Shown: one piece after another, positions 1 to 11,100 of the stretch
Position numbering within the stretch: the first letter of the stretch is position 1
Layout of the letters: the number at the start of each line of letters is the position of its first letter
Source of the DNA: Akebia trifoliata
Taxonomy: Eukaryota; Streptophyta; Magnoliopsida; Ranunculales; Lardizabalaceae
DNA: 64,000 bases
Direction of reading: 5' to 3'
NCBI GenBank assembly: GCA_017979445.1
Contig: CM030718.1
Span: 17,355,021 to 17,419,020, forward strand
The notes under the pieces: model-generated
What the model was told of the DNA's origin: nothing
Seen by the model: only the letters and a program-made list of their open reading frames with translations
Database searches by the model: none
Translations under genes and position numbers: made by a program

Positions 1-37
1 CCTGAATCTGATCCCGTACAATAACTGTAATCTGTGT

Positions 38-930
38 CTAGAAATGCTGGAAATCAATAGTTCCAAAGGAGGCAGGATCAACAGAGGTAGATTCCACACT
101 AACAGCACAAAGTTGTCCCCCAGAGGATCTCAACAGGTGGGGATGGAGCTGAAAACAGAGAGCCTTCTCATGACCAATCTTCCCACAGTGGCTACATGTA
201 AAACCACTTCCTTTACCACGTCCACGATTCCCGGACCCGTGTGTACGGGAGTTAAAGAACCCCGAATTGGCTACAAGGGCCATCTGATCTGTATCTGGGG
301 CAGAGATAATGACAGAAGATGGAGTCTAAGAGGGAACTACACGGCTACGACGCTCATCGCTAAAAATAATCGCAAATGTCTCAAATAAGGAATGTACAGG
401 AGTGGTATTAATGATTTGTGTCCGTAGTGTCTCAAACTCAAGGCATAGACCGATGAGAAACTGATATGTCTGATGTCTAGCAATCCTCTTGACCACATAC
501 CCGACTACCTTAGCAGACAACTTAGCCAACGGGACTGAAAAAATCCAAAATAATATGCAACACTCTGATTTCCTTGAGTAGCTTGAGCAATATCCCCATA
601 AACTCATAAATCCTCGAGTCATTACGAGCGTGTGCATATGTCTGAGTAAAAGCTGACCACAAAGAAGAGACAGTTTCATGATACATAAACATTGTGTAAA
701 TGCATTGCTCCATGGAGTTAAATAACTATCCAAGAATGGTACAATTATCGATTTCCCATTGTTCAAATTTAGGATCAGTGAGGGGTGGCTTAGGGATAAC
801 ACCTGATAACCAACTAGATTTTCCTTTACTACCCAAATAAAGTTGCACTAACCGGGACGACCATCAAGTAGGGCATTGGTTATACACTAGATTGAGAAAT
901 TAGTCCCAAGGGTTGTGGTAGAGTCCTTAG
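38..930 (-). pseudogene. Copia gag polyprotein, frameshifted
   Basis: This is the capsid-type Gag of Copia elements (UBN2 family). Pieces in shifting frames read CTILG, LFNSMEQCIYTMFMYHE, SSLWSAFTQTYAHARND, FLIGLCLEFETLRTQI and ETFAIIFSDERR. An intact zinc knuckle C-SH-C-GKIG-H-EKAL-C lies at about 165-195. At least two frame changes (near 520 and 300) and a stop inside the capsid part make it non-functional. The order, from high to low coordinate, fits a minus-strand element. Confidence 0.82.
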
Positions 931-1254
931 TTTCGTGAATCATCGTCATTGCACACTATGAGCAAGAAGGAATTTTGGATTGAAGGGAGATCTCCCATAT
1001 TAGTACTGTCGAATCCCAGATAATATGATTAATTGCTGTCGGCAACACCAGAAACAACCACAACTGGTTGTTGTCGAAACCCTTGGCTGTTGAAAAGAAA
1101 CTTTTTTTTTTTTTTGTTGTCGAAGCCCCAGTTGTCATAGGGTTAAACCAACCAAGGTAAAGATGTCGTAAGTCACAGAGACACCCTCTACTGGTGGTGT
1201 AGGTATTTGTACAACCCTATAGAGTAATCGCAATGCTCCCAATCACTAGTTGTT

Positions 1255-1612
1255 GCTGTCATAGGACAATCCAGGGCCTGTAGGTTTGGTCGCAGGGAAT
1301 TTCAAGACTTGTAGGACTGATCGCAGGTCTATTTAGGGCTTATAGGTTGATCACAATGCTTCCAATCAGCAGCAACTACTGTCGCAGGGCTATTAAAGAT
1401 CTGTAGGGTTGATCGCAGGTCTGTTTCAGGCCTATAAGTTGATCGCAAGGCTTCCAATCACCAGCAGCTCCTGTCGCAAGGCTGTTACAGATCTGTAGGG
1501 TTGATCGCGGAGCTATTCAAGGCATGTACACTGATCGCAGGGCTCACAACCACTAGCAACTGCTATCGCAAGGCTGTGTAAGATCTGTGGGTTTGATCGT
1601 GATGTACACAAC
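1255..1612. repeat. Degenerate tandem repeat, ~92 bp units of three ~30 bp subunits, in the Copia leader
   Basis: Subunits start with TCGCA and often end in GTTGA. Equivalent points recur at 1382, 1473 and 1566, giving periods of 91 and 93 bases. Within a unit the TCGCA word recurs about every 30 bases. Older, weaker copies extend left to about 1255. The array lies between the primer-binding site and gag, where no protein is encoded. Confidence 0.75.
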
Positions 1613-1974
1613 AGCACGTTCATGTTGTCTGATGTTGTAGCAAGTCGGATTAGGGCTGTTGGGTTGATCGAAGTTTACCGAAAAAATATCTACTGCAATC
1701 ACTAGAGAGATAAGTTCTAATGGCTCTGATCGGAACACAGGTAGATCGAAAAAGAAACCCTAAGGTATATTGTAGCATGTGAAGAACTAAAAAAAATGTC
1801 TATCGCAACATGCAATTAAAAGAATATAAATCAAAAATAAAAAGAGCCCCTGAAGGGGAGAAACTCCAAATGAGGCTACTGTTAGGTGATTGGAGTTAAA
1901 GTGTAGAAGAATTAATGAGAGAAGGAAAAAATGGAAGGGGAGGAACGAAGATGAAAGGCCAAGGGATTTTTTTT

Positions 1975-1986
1975 GCTCTGATACCA
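1975..1986 (-). other. Primer-binding site (initiator Met-tRNA type)
   Basis: TGGTATCAGAGC on the minus strand matches the 3' end of plant initiator methionine tRNA in antisense, the standard primer of plant Copia elements. Confidence 0.85.
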
Positions 1987-2161
1987 AGAAGAATTTTAGA
2001 AGAGAAAAGTCAAGTCTCATAATGAGAGCTTGGCATATATATATATATATAACCAATAATAAGTGAATGGACAAATATGTCCTTACAAAGAAAGAATAGA
2101 AATAAACTAATAGTAGACAAATTGAAACTAACTGTTCTAAGATTTCCAATAACTCTTACCA
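1987..2161 (-). repeat. 5' LTR of the left-edge Copia
   Basis: On the minus strand it begins TGGTAAGAGTTATTGG and ends immediately before the primer-binding site at 1975-1986. A (TA) run at 2034-2051 could serve as TATA region. Only one LTR is in the window, so the borders rest on the primer-binding site on one side and the LINE junction on the other. Confidence 0.65.
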
Positions 2162-3260
2162 TTGCTAGGAAGTACCCTTTTAAGAAGGGGCCAGCTAGTC
2201 TAAAAAGAACGCCATCAAGAAATTGTCGGGACTCATTGCTTTATCATTGGTCTTACTGGAAATAACAGTCCAAACCTCATCCTCCTCAAACGGTCTCTCA
2301 AGCCAACACCTTTGAGTCTCCAACATTAAATCAAACTGAAGTAGATCCAGATTCGGCTAAGCAAAGTTTTCCTCTTTGTAACTTCTTGTAAAATTCAAGA
2401 ATCCCATTAGACACCTTCTTATCCCCTTCCAACTTGACCCCATCTACCCATAACATTGAAATTAAGTTTGATTTCCTATGTCTAATCGTCATTCTATGAA
2501 AACACTTCATGTTAGAATCACCTTCCTTTAACTACTTCACCCTAGACTTCTATTTCCAGCACACTTCTTCCATAACAATAAGCTTTTGAAACTCATCTTT
2601 GATAAAACTTCTAGTTTTTTTCTCTACATCCAACAAACCAAATTCTCCCTTCCTACCTAGCTCTTCAATCTCTACAAGCATCTTTGTTTTCCGAACCTCC
2701 ACTCTACCAAAGCAATCTCTATTCTAGAATACCAATTTCTCTTTTATCGCATTTAATTTCCTCCTAAACACCATACTTGGCCTACCAATGAACTCGAAGC
2801 TATCCCACCACTCATGAATCAAACCCACAAAATTCTCCTGTTTCAACCACATATTCTCAATCTTGAAAGGAGTGGGCCATCTAATGAATTCCCCCACCCT
2901 CAAAGCAATGGGGTAGTGGTATAAATCTGGATTGGGAAAAACCTCATGGTGAATAGAAACGAAGTGTTCCTCCCAATAAGGTGTGATCAAAAATCCATCT
3001 CACTTGCTCATCATTGGTATTTCCCAATTATTAGGCTAGGTGAACTTATTCCCACAAAGCGGGATATCTACAAACCCAGCCCTACTAACAAACTCCCCAA
3101 ACTTCTAGATTTATCATTGAAAGGTGAAGACCAAAAATATGAAATTCAGTTGATTTCCATTTGCAACTTCATTAAATTACTAAGGAAAGAAGCATTCTTA
3201 GGGGAGCTATTTGCAGATCACAAGTCGTCATGTGCACCCCAACCTTCAAAATAGCAACTA
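2162..3260 (-). mobile_element. LINE-1 type retrotransposon fragment (endonuclease end to start of reverse transcriptase)
   Basis: On the minus strand, right to left, frames read VDIPL-type and DGFLI-type endonuclease motifs, YHYPIALRVGEFIRWPTPFK, IENMWLKQENF, then EEVCWK and LKEGDSNMKCFHRM. Finally come PFEEDEVWTVISS and SPDNFLMAFF, the start of the RT domain. This order (endonuclease C-terminus, linker, RT) is that of plant L1 elements. Several frameshifts and stops show decay. The left end is cut by the Copia LTR at 2161, so the LINE is older than the Copia. Confidence 0.82.
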
Positions 3261-4899
3261 TTCTTTTATTTTTTTAAATCTCTCTCTCTCTCTAGGAACT
3301 AAGAAGAAGAAATTGAGCTTCTAAAGGAGTGCAAGTTCAAAAGAAGGTAGAGTAGTGTTAAACTAGTTTGAGCTTCCAAAGAAGAACATAAGTGCAAAGG
3401 GGACTTTTTAAATGTGCAAGGGTGATTAGCAACTAATTATCTCTATTCTTAGTTCATAAGTGTAATTCTGTCTTGGACCATCTCAACTGAGACATATCGT
3501 TCAAGTAAGGTACCCTATCATTCAATCACTGGCTCTGCAAAACATAGTAGTGAGTCCACCCTAGGTTTCAACTCCATTACTCGAATCATCCTTAGCAAAG
3601 AGACCTTTCAATGGGGGGTTATCCATTTAAAGACAACAAGTAATAGAATTTAATAGGATTCTTATTCCTTCAGAGGAGCTTATAAAGGTCAGCCAATTCT
3701 TATGAGCAAACTCAAATAAAAGGGATGGACATCGACCAATGGAAACTCAAATGTACTCCCAACACATTTCGGCAAGTGGAGGTCCCTACAAACTGTCTAT
3801 GCTTCTTCAGCTTCAATGGACCTTTTTCTTTCAACAAGAAACACTGACCACCAATAAAAAAGAATTGGCTGAAGGAAACAAATACAAACTAATCAAATGT
3901 GTTGGAATGAACCACACTCCCTTCCCTTCCTAGTGGATGCAAGCAGATTGAATGAAAGTTCGGTCTTAATGTTTGTAGCAATAGAGCTTGTTGCCTAAAG
4001 CCTATCCACCTTCATCTTGGTCACCAACGACCCCTTGTTGGGCACCTTCCATGGTCAATTTAGCTCTAAAAAAAGGTAAAGCACTAGTAAGAGTATGAGC
4101 AACAGATTAACGTGGGTTAAGGAACCCAATGCAATCTCGGAGGCTTTTCACTTCACTAAAACGTACCCATTAGTGGTTTTAAATAAACAAGCAAACCATG
4201 TTAAAGCAATTATTCAGATGGGCTTAAAGGCTGATTGACTTTGTCTCACATGTCTCTTCTTCGTGGTTGGAACCACAATGATCCACTTCCGCCATCAAAT
4301 CATTTAGTCGCTCAAGTTGATTGGTATTCCAAGGGATGCCCCCAAATGATCTTAGAAATCAGGCAATAATTTATTTGATCCTTCAAAGAACTCAAAATCT
4401 ACCCCATGAGATAAAGGAACAAACTAGGGTCAGGATAATCAGTTGTCTTGCCTCTTATAGGGATTATGAGTTGGATTGTACACATTAGGAATCTCAAAAA
4501 ATGGAATAATATGACCTATACCCAGAGGAGAACACCTAACAAGAAAGCCTTTTGCACTGGTACAACCCATAGCCACATATGAAATAGTGCATATTGGCTT
4601 GGCTTGTAAAATTAACAGTTGTGGGGATGGTCGATTGAAAAGGGTATGGCTATCAAAGAACCCATAGTCACATAAGTACAGTAGTGCTCTAGGCTATTTG
4701 ATACAGTAAATCAGCAGAGATTATTTGCATCGTCTGCAGTGAGGATAAAGGATAGGTACAGTATAGCTGTTTTATTCAGAGATTTCAGTAACATTGAGAA
4801 TGACCGGTGAGAAAGCGTGCTTTGGTAGCGGTTGAAGTCTTAAAAATAGAATGAAAACCAAAAATAACATGGATGACAGTAAAGAATACAATACACTAC
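3261..4899. other. Intron 15 sequence without recognised genes
   Basis: I see no exon of the synthetase, no LTR pair and no protein family here. A (CT)n run lies at about 3280-3294. Short open frames on either strand have no recognisable motif. It may contain old repeat sequence, since part of it reads weakly like coding sequence in several frames, but I cannot assign it. Confidence 0.4.
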
Positions 4900-5120
4900 C
4901 TTGAAAACCAAGTGTCAAGAACATCTGGATCCTGATATATCTCAACTCCTTTTCCATATTTCTCACAAGCCTTTTTTAGCGCTTCTTCAGGACTCCGAGC
5001 AACTACATAGTCTTCTTCACAATCTTTGCCAGCAATGTACCAAACTGGTATGCGGTGCCCCCACCAAAGTTGTCTGCTTATACACCAATCTTTAATAGTT
5101 GATAGCCAATGATTATATAT
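4900..5120 (-). CDS. Valyl-tRNA synthetase exon 15 (last exon in the window)
   Basis: It encodes [20 protein letters not shown] followed by [17 protein letters not shown], an Ala/Lys-rich stretch and [12 protein letters not shown]. [15 protein letters not shown] and [11 protein letters not shown] are class I ValRS signatures. It ends in AG before GTAGTG, phase 2, so coding continues in an exon left of position 1. Confidence 0.95.
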
Positions 5121-8100
5121 CTACAATCAAAGCCAAGAGAAGAGGTGTAAGCAAGAACATTTGGCAGCAAATCTGAGTTAGGGACTTTGCAGAACGATTA
5201 CTAAGACATCAGTATTGATTATGATCTATCATGGAACAATAATGTCATGATTATTGTTTGAGTAATCTTGAGATAAGCATGGTTAAGCAATAATCTTCAA
5301 ACAAGTGTTAAGAATGAATAGGAGAAATTAATGGATAAAAACTAAAATTGTGAAAGATTGCCTTCTCAAATCTTTCAGGCAGAATGGTTAATTCTCCTTT
5401 CTCAACTGCAAGCAGGGCCTTCTCAGCTAGGGGCTCCATGGTAACAAACCACTGCTTACTCACAAGAGGCTCTATCACCTAATTAGCGAATGAAGACCAC
5501 TGTATGAGAAAAACTTATTCCAATGAGGAATCCATCCAACTCAATTATATTTCAACTTGGAACATAAAACTTTGGAAATGAATATTATCACACTTCTCCG
5601 CCTCGCTGGGATCTGGGAACTCGTGAAGTGTGGGGTTCCTTTTTGACAGCTAGACCCGTCTCCTCAAGTTCTGACCATAATTTCTTCCTTGCTTCAAACC
5701 GATCCATCCCACTAAAAGGCAAATATCATTAACATATATTAAGCAAAACATCTATAAAAAAAACAATTATCCAAAGTAGCATATATATGCTTACCAGTAT
5801 ATTCCAGCAACTTCATTTAGTGTCCCATCCTTGTTCATTACATTAAGTATAGGTAGACCAAGCTTTCGAGCAAGAAGATAATCATTGTGATCATGCCCAG
5901 GGCTTATCTTCAAAACTCCAGTTCCAAATTCTTTATCAACATACTGCCATATTTCTATTCTTAGTAGAGTTAGGCGTTAGACGTAAGGTTATTTACCAAG
6001 AATTGTTAAAATTATGTGCTATAACATCAAAATCAGTTTAAGCTTTCAAAAGGCAATAAGAATTTAATGTTGAATGTTAGCAACATGGGAAGCTAAAACA
6101 AACAAAATAAATGAGAAATTTTACTCTATCAGATATAATTGGGACATGACGGCCAAATGTCATAGGTACAATTGCCTGCCTGCCGATATACTTCGAATAG
6201 CGATCATCCTACAAATAGAGAGGAAACAAACCAAAATAAGGAGTCATCAAGCATAAATCTGGACATTAAAATCTCCAATACATAATATAACTCTTATCCA
6301 AACAACTTATGAGAAGTAAAAAATTATAATTATCATCCCATATTCTACATAATCACCTCTTAGAACTCGCACTGAAATATTGGTAAAAGAAAAAAAAAAC
6401 GGACAAGAATTAAGTGAGAAGCTTTATAAAAGAGATATTGGAAGAGAATGAGATTCATTGGAGAAAAATAATGCACGTAAAAGAAGATCAAGGAATAACA
6501 AGCATAAAATGGAACATTGAACAGTGTCTTCTTTAAAGCGCTTCTTGATGATGATAATGATGATAATAATGTACATATCTAAGAAAAACTAAAAATGAAG
6601 CCATAGTGTAGAAAACAGACAAATATTAGCTAAACTAGTACCGCAGCTATTTGAAACAAAGAGAAAAACTTCATGGGACCACTACTTAAAGGCAAGCAAA
6701 AATAACATACCTCAGGATTGACGGCAATTGCAGTATCACCAAATAATGTCTCTGGGCGTGTTGTGGCTATTGTAAGATAGTCATCCCTGCAACAAAGAAA
6801 AAATTTAAAAAAATTAAAATTAAAATTAAAAAGTTTTAAGAACATAGATCCAATTTCAGATGCATTAAAATTCATTACCATGCTAATTTTAATCTAGTAA
6901 GAGAACATATCATACCAATTTTCAGTGCTACTTATTTTAGTTTTTTTCAATTTTGTCAAATGTCTACAACATGCTTCACTTATGTCATTCCTGCCATAAT
7001 TTGAAAGGGAGGTATACCAACAAACTAGAGTGCATACATACAGAAAAACTTACAACATATTAACTGTTAGATACATCAGTATTTTATATATTTTTCATAA
7101 GGGCATATCTATAATTTCATTTATTTTCTTCTTTTATATATATACCACAATTCATAGTGAGATAATCAAGTTCAACTACTCCCACTTTCTCCATTCTTTT
7201 TTCTCTAAACCCTAATCTGATCTTCTACATGGTATCAAAGCTTCTCTAGTGATCTCTCTCCTCTTCTTCCGCATTCTTCTTCTTCTTTTCTCTCTTGTTA
7301 TAAACCAGACTTTTCTTAACTGACTTGTACTTATTATCCTCGTGGTGGTCAAAATCCCCTGTTTGGAGGATTTTGTCTTTGTGGTTAAAAAATATCCCTA
7401 ATGTGATCATAGATCGAGGGATTTTCGACAATTATTAGTAGTTGGTAGTGGTACGGTGTAGTGGTTAGATTTCAGATTGTGTTTCTGGCCTTCAAGGTAC
7501 CCTGCAACTTCATTTGGAGAGGTATTGGAGATATGCGATTTTATCTGGAAAGGGTTTTGGAGCCTTGCGATTTTATCTAGAAGAGTTTTAGAACCCTGCG
7601 ACTTCGTTGGAATAGATTTCTCTCTATTTTTGGAGGTTTTTCATAGATCTTAACTATAAGGAATTTGTGTCGAGGAGATTTTCGACAGTAGAAAATCGTT
7701 CACGAAAATTAATTTGGTAACGGAAGCGCCGAAAATTGTAGAGCAATTTTACTACTTCTTCGGCAATCAGTTGTTTCATCATGGAGTATAAGACTATCTT
7801 GGGTATATCTACTGATTTGATTGGAACTCAAATGGCTTCTATTTGCTTAAATGGAAGTAACTACATAAAATGGTCGAAGGCCGTGGAGATTTTTTTAAAG
7901 GCCAATCTCACCTAACCAAAGTGAAGTCTGGTTTTCTCGATCAAAAAGTCATTGAGGTATGGGAACAGGAAGATGCTAAGATTTTTACTTGGTTGTGGAA
8001 TAGTATGGAGGCGTAGATCAATGTTAACTTTATGTTTTTGGATACTGTGAAGGAGATTTGGGAACGAGTGAGGAACATGTATTTTGGATCTAACAATATA

Positions 8101-11100
8101 ACCCGAATTTATGAGATAACTCAACAATTTTTATCCTTACAACAAGATGATAAGAGGTTGCTCGTTTGAGCTTCAGAAGCCAGTTTTTTTTTGCTTCTTT
8201 AGCTTTTAAGCCAAAAAAGCCCAATGAACGATGTTCGTTTGGGCTTTTTTAGCTCCCACAAATAGCAACAGAAGCCCAAAAGCAGCTCTTAACTAAAGTC
8301 GTCGAAAGGGGGCTTCTCTATTTGGCTTTTGCGCAAAGCCAACTACCGAAAACGGCTTAGGTAAAAATACCGAAATACCCTCCCTCTTTTTTCAAATTTC
8401 CAATGAAAATGTAAACCTAAAAACACTTTTGTTTTATCGATTTTCAACATAGATAGCATTACTCTCAGTTGCAAGAGACAATCGAGAAGGGTTCAGAGAA
8501 GGTGGATACAAAATTCCAACTCTCCTCTTCACCTGCAAAAATGAAGAGAAGTGTACAATACATGGCCGCCATTAAAGACAAAGTAGTCGAAAAAGAAGAA
8601 CTAGAGGTTGTAGAGAACCCCTTCAAAGAAAACTAAGATCTCTACCAAATATTAATGGAATGATACGGTAAATCAACTGCTCCTCAGCACCGCCATCGCT
8701 GTGTTTCATCTGCCGCCATGACAGCAATCCTTCAAGAAGAAGGTCTCCCTCTCATACCATCGGCCTACTTTGCTGCTACAATTTATGCCATTAACGATGC
8801 AGCAGATACTCTAGACTCTAGTGCCACTGCTGCTCTTACTTCATACCTCTCAATCTTACTTCATACCTCTCAATCTTACTTCCTCTCATTCCTTCTCAAT
8901 CGCTTCCTCCTTTGAAGGCAATTGATGTTGTTTTGGTTCTTGTTGCGTTGTTACAGAGACCACCAGAAGCAGTATCAACAGCAACAATGTGGTCTATTAT
9001 TAAATCTTTAGGGGATTTATTGAAGTTCTATGATTTGGAGAATTGGAGTGCGATTAAATTACCATTTGAGATGATTCTCTCATTTTCAATCGATAAGCGA
9101 TCGACGGTATGGAGTTATGTATTTGAATGTTTTAGTTCTTGTTTTTTGAATTTCTATTTCTTTAATGTATTACTAGAAATCAGTACAGGAGATGCCATGT
9201 TGTGTGAGAACCACAATCACTGTGTGAAAAATTAGAACATAAGTTTTTTATACAATTTTGGTAAATTTGATTAAAAGCTTTTAAAACCTTTGATGAAAAT
9301 AGTATGGACGATAATTATTTAGTCGACAAGTTTATTTGGATGAAGCTAATGTTGGATGCATTTTAAGGAATGACAGAGCAAAGTTATGACTTTCAAGTTG
9401 AACATTGGGTACCTGAGGTAGCAAATTTTTGTGCCTTACATGGAGCTTCCTTTGGGGGCTAATTAAAGGATGAAGGTTAGCTAGGGCCTGGTCCTTGAAC
9501 GTATGGCGGCATATTTGCCTTGTGGAAGCAAATAAATCTATTTAAAATGGAATAGAATTTGTTGATTAAACATTCTCTCAAGTCTTTCCATTTATTTTCA
9601 TTCTCTCCTTACAATTCCGGGGTAGAAGACCAATAGGTTGGGGAGGATGTTTGGAGATTTTTTTGGAGGATGAGAAGAACAATAAAATTTTCTTCTTGCC
9701 ATATCAGAATAATATTTGAGACCCCAAATTAGAAGGGCTTGGAGTGAAGCTCTTTAAGGATACAGTTACCACATGCCACGAGAAATGGTTTTGGTGGTTT
9801 GAAGAGGAAAGTTGTTGCTTATGGCAAAGGCTAGTTTAATGTAAATTCATCTACCAGAGTAATGGGTGGTATCCTAGGTTTCCAAATTTTTTGTATGAGA
9901 CTCAAGTTCATCAACTAGATTTGCAACGACTTGTGCTGTAGCAGTTGTCCCATGAGAATGGATTTCATATATGTGAGCTTCAGCAGTGTCTAAGGGAGCC
10001 TCTTTAGATAGAATTATAAAATTTATAAATTTATTTAAATTGAAAATAATTATTTTTATAATTTTTTAATATAAATTTATTATATTTATATATATATTTA
10101 GTGTAATTATATGTTTACAAGGGTATTCTGGTCATTTTTTGTGCATTTTGAGTGCATTATCAACATTAAGGGTATTCTGGTCATTTTACCAGAATCCAAC
10201 TATAAAAAACTGTCAAACGAACATCAATTTTCGGCTTCTGTGCTTCTGTAACGAATATGCTTTTGTTGGATGTGGCTTTTCAGGTTCTAAGCTTCTGCTT
10301 CTTCCAAAAGCTAGCTTCTGGAGCTGGAGCTGGTTTCTATAAAGAACAGACCCTAAGACTCTAGATCAAACCTTCGGTTCTTTGATGCATATGCGTGAAC
10401 TAAATCAATATCAACTTATTTCTAGTAATATCCTTCAAATGCAAAAGAAAATAGAGGATAAGGATGTTATTCGTCTTTTTTTATCCGTCTAATTAGAGTA
10501 TGATGCTATCAAGTCTTAAATTTTAGGAAGTCTTGATATTCCTTCCTTGAAAAATGTTTTTTCCAAGATAAAGAGAGTCACTTTATCAGATAGTGGCCAA
10601 CCTATAAGTGATCGCTTTACTTTAGCTACTCTTGGAGATCGTGGTGGTCGTGATCACAGTGGTAGTCGAGGGGAACATGGTGGTAGTCGTGAAGGTAGAG
10701 ATGGTAGTAGAGATTTAGGGAAAGGCCGTGGAGGTCATGGAGCCCAAAAGTGTACACATTGTAGTAGGGATGGACACACTATTGACTTTTTTAGGATATT
10801 TATAGAAGACCAGTTGTCCCTCAAGCGTCATTATCTTCAGCAGAAGATGTTGTGCAGCCTACTGTTTCATTTAATCAAAATATTAAGAAAGAATCCATTG
10901 TCCTTTCTTGAGAGGAGTATGATAAATTAGTCTCCAACTCATCAGCTACTACTATACACTTATTTATTATCATCTACGAGCCCTAGGATCATTGATTCCG
11001 ATGCATTAGATCATACAACAGGTAATTCTCACCTATTATCATCTCTTTCTCCATCTTCTTGTCAAAACATTAAATTAGTTGATGGACCATTTTCAAAAGT

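Larger units (their letters stand above)
1..2161 (-). mobile_element. Copia LTR retrotransposon, 5' part (continues off the left edge)
   Basis: Reading leftwards on the minus strand there is a short LTR (2161 to 1987), a primer-binding site TGGTATCAGAGC, a long leader with tandem repeats (about 1975 to 930) and then gag. The LTR is about 175 bases, begins TGGTAAGAG and contains a TATA-like AT run. Its end reads ...TTCT instead of the usual CA, so the 3' LTR border is uncertain by a few bases. Protease, integrase, RT and the other LTR are outside the window. The element interrupts a LINE whose RT reading resumes at 2162. It lies in intron 15 of the synthetase gene, in the same orientation as the gene. 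Confidence 0.82.
8154..10353. mobile_element. Non-autonomous DNA transposon, possibly PIF/Harbinger-type, carrying captured sequences
   Basis: The 2.2 kb insert splits the Copia gag cleanly. Its ends are imperfect inverted repeats (GAGGTTGCTCGTTTG versus the reverse complement GGGTCTGTTCTTT) and both subterminal regions are rich in AGCTTCT/AGAAGC words. TAA flanks it on both sides (8151-8153 and 10354-10356; the match extends to TAAGA if the first GA is flank). A TAA duplication fits PIF/Harbinger, but the superfamily call is an inference because no transposase is present. The inside holds an RRP12-like gene fragment and a LINE fragment. Confidence 0.72.
7781..10930 (+). pseudogene. Copia gag, interrupted by a DNA transposon
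   Basis: It starts at ATG 7781 ([17 protein letters not shown]). Gag motifs include [20 protein letters not shown], then after a frameshift [17 protein letters not shown] and [13 protein letters not shown], ending at [10 protein letters not shown] near 8150. Coding resumes after the insertion at 10357 with [12 protein letters not shown] and continues to a Gly/Arg-rich tail and a zinc knuckle, CTHCSRDGH, at about 10750. The last Cys of the CCHC knuckle is replaced by Phe. Stops at several places and the insertion make it dead. Confidence 0.88.

Noticed and set aside
8718..9235. A functional small host gene
   Set aside because: The frame is shifted by a 20-bp duplication, is preceded by an in-frame stop, covers only the N-terminal part of RRP12-like proteins, and sits inside a transposon.
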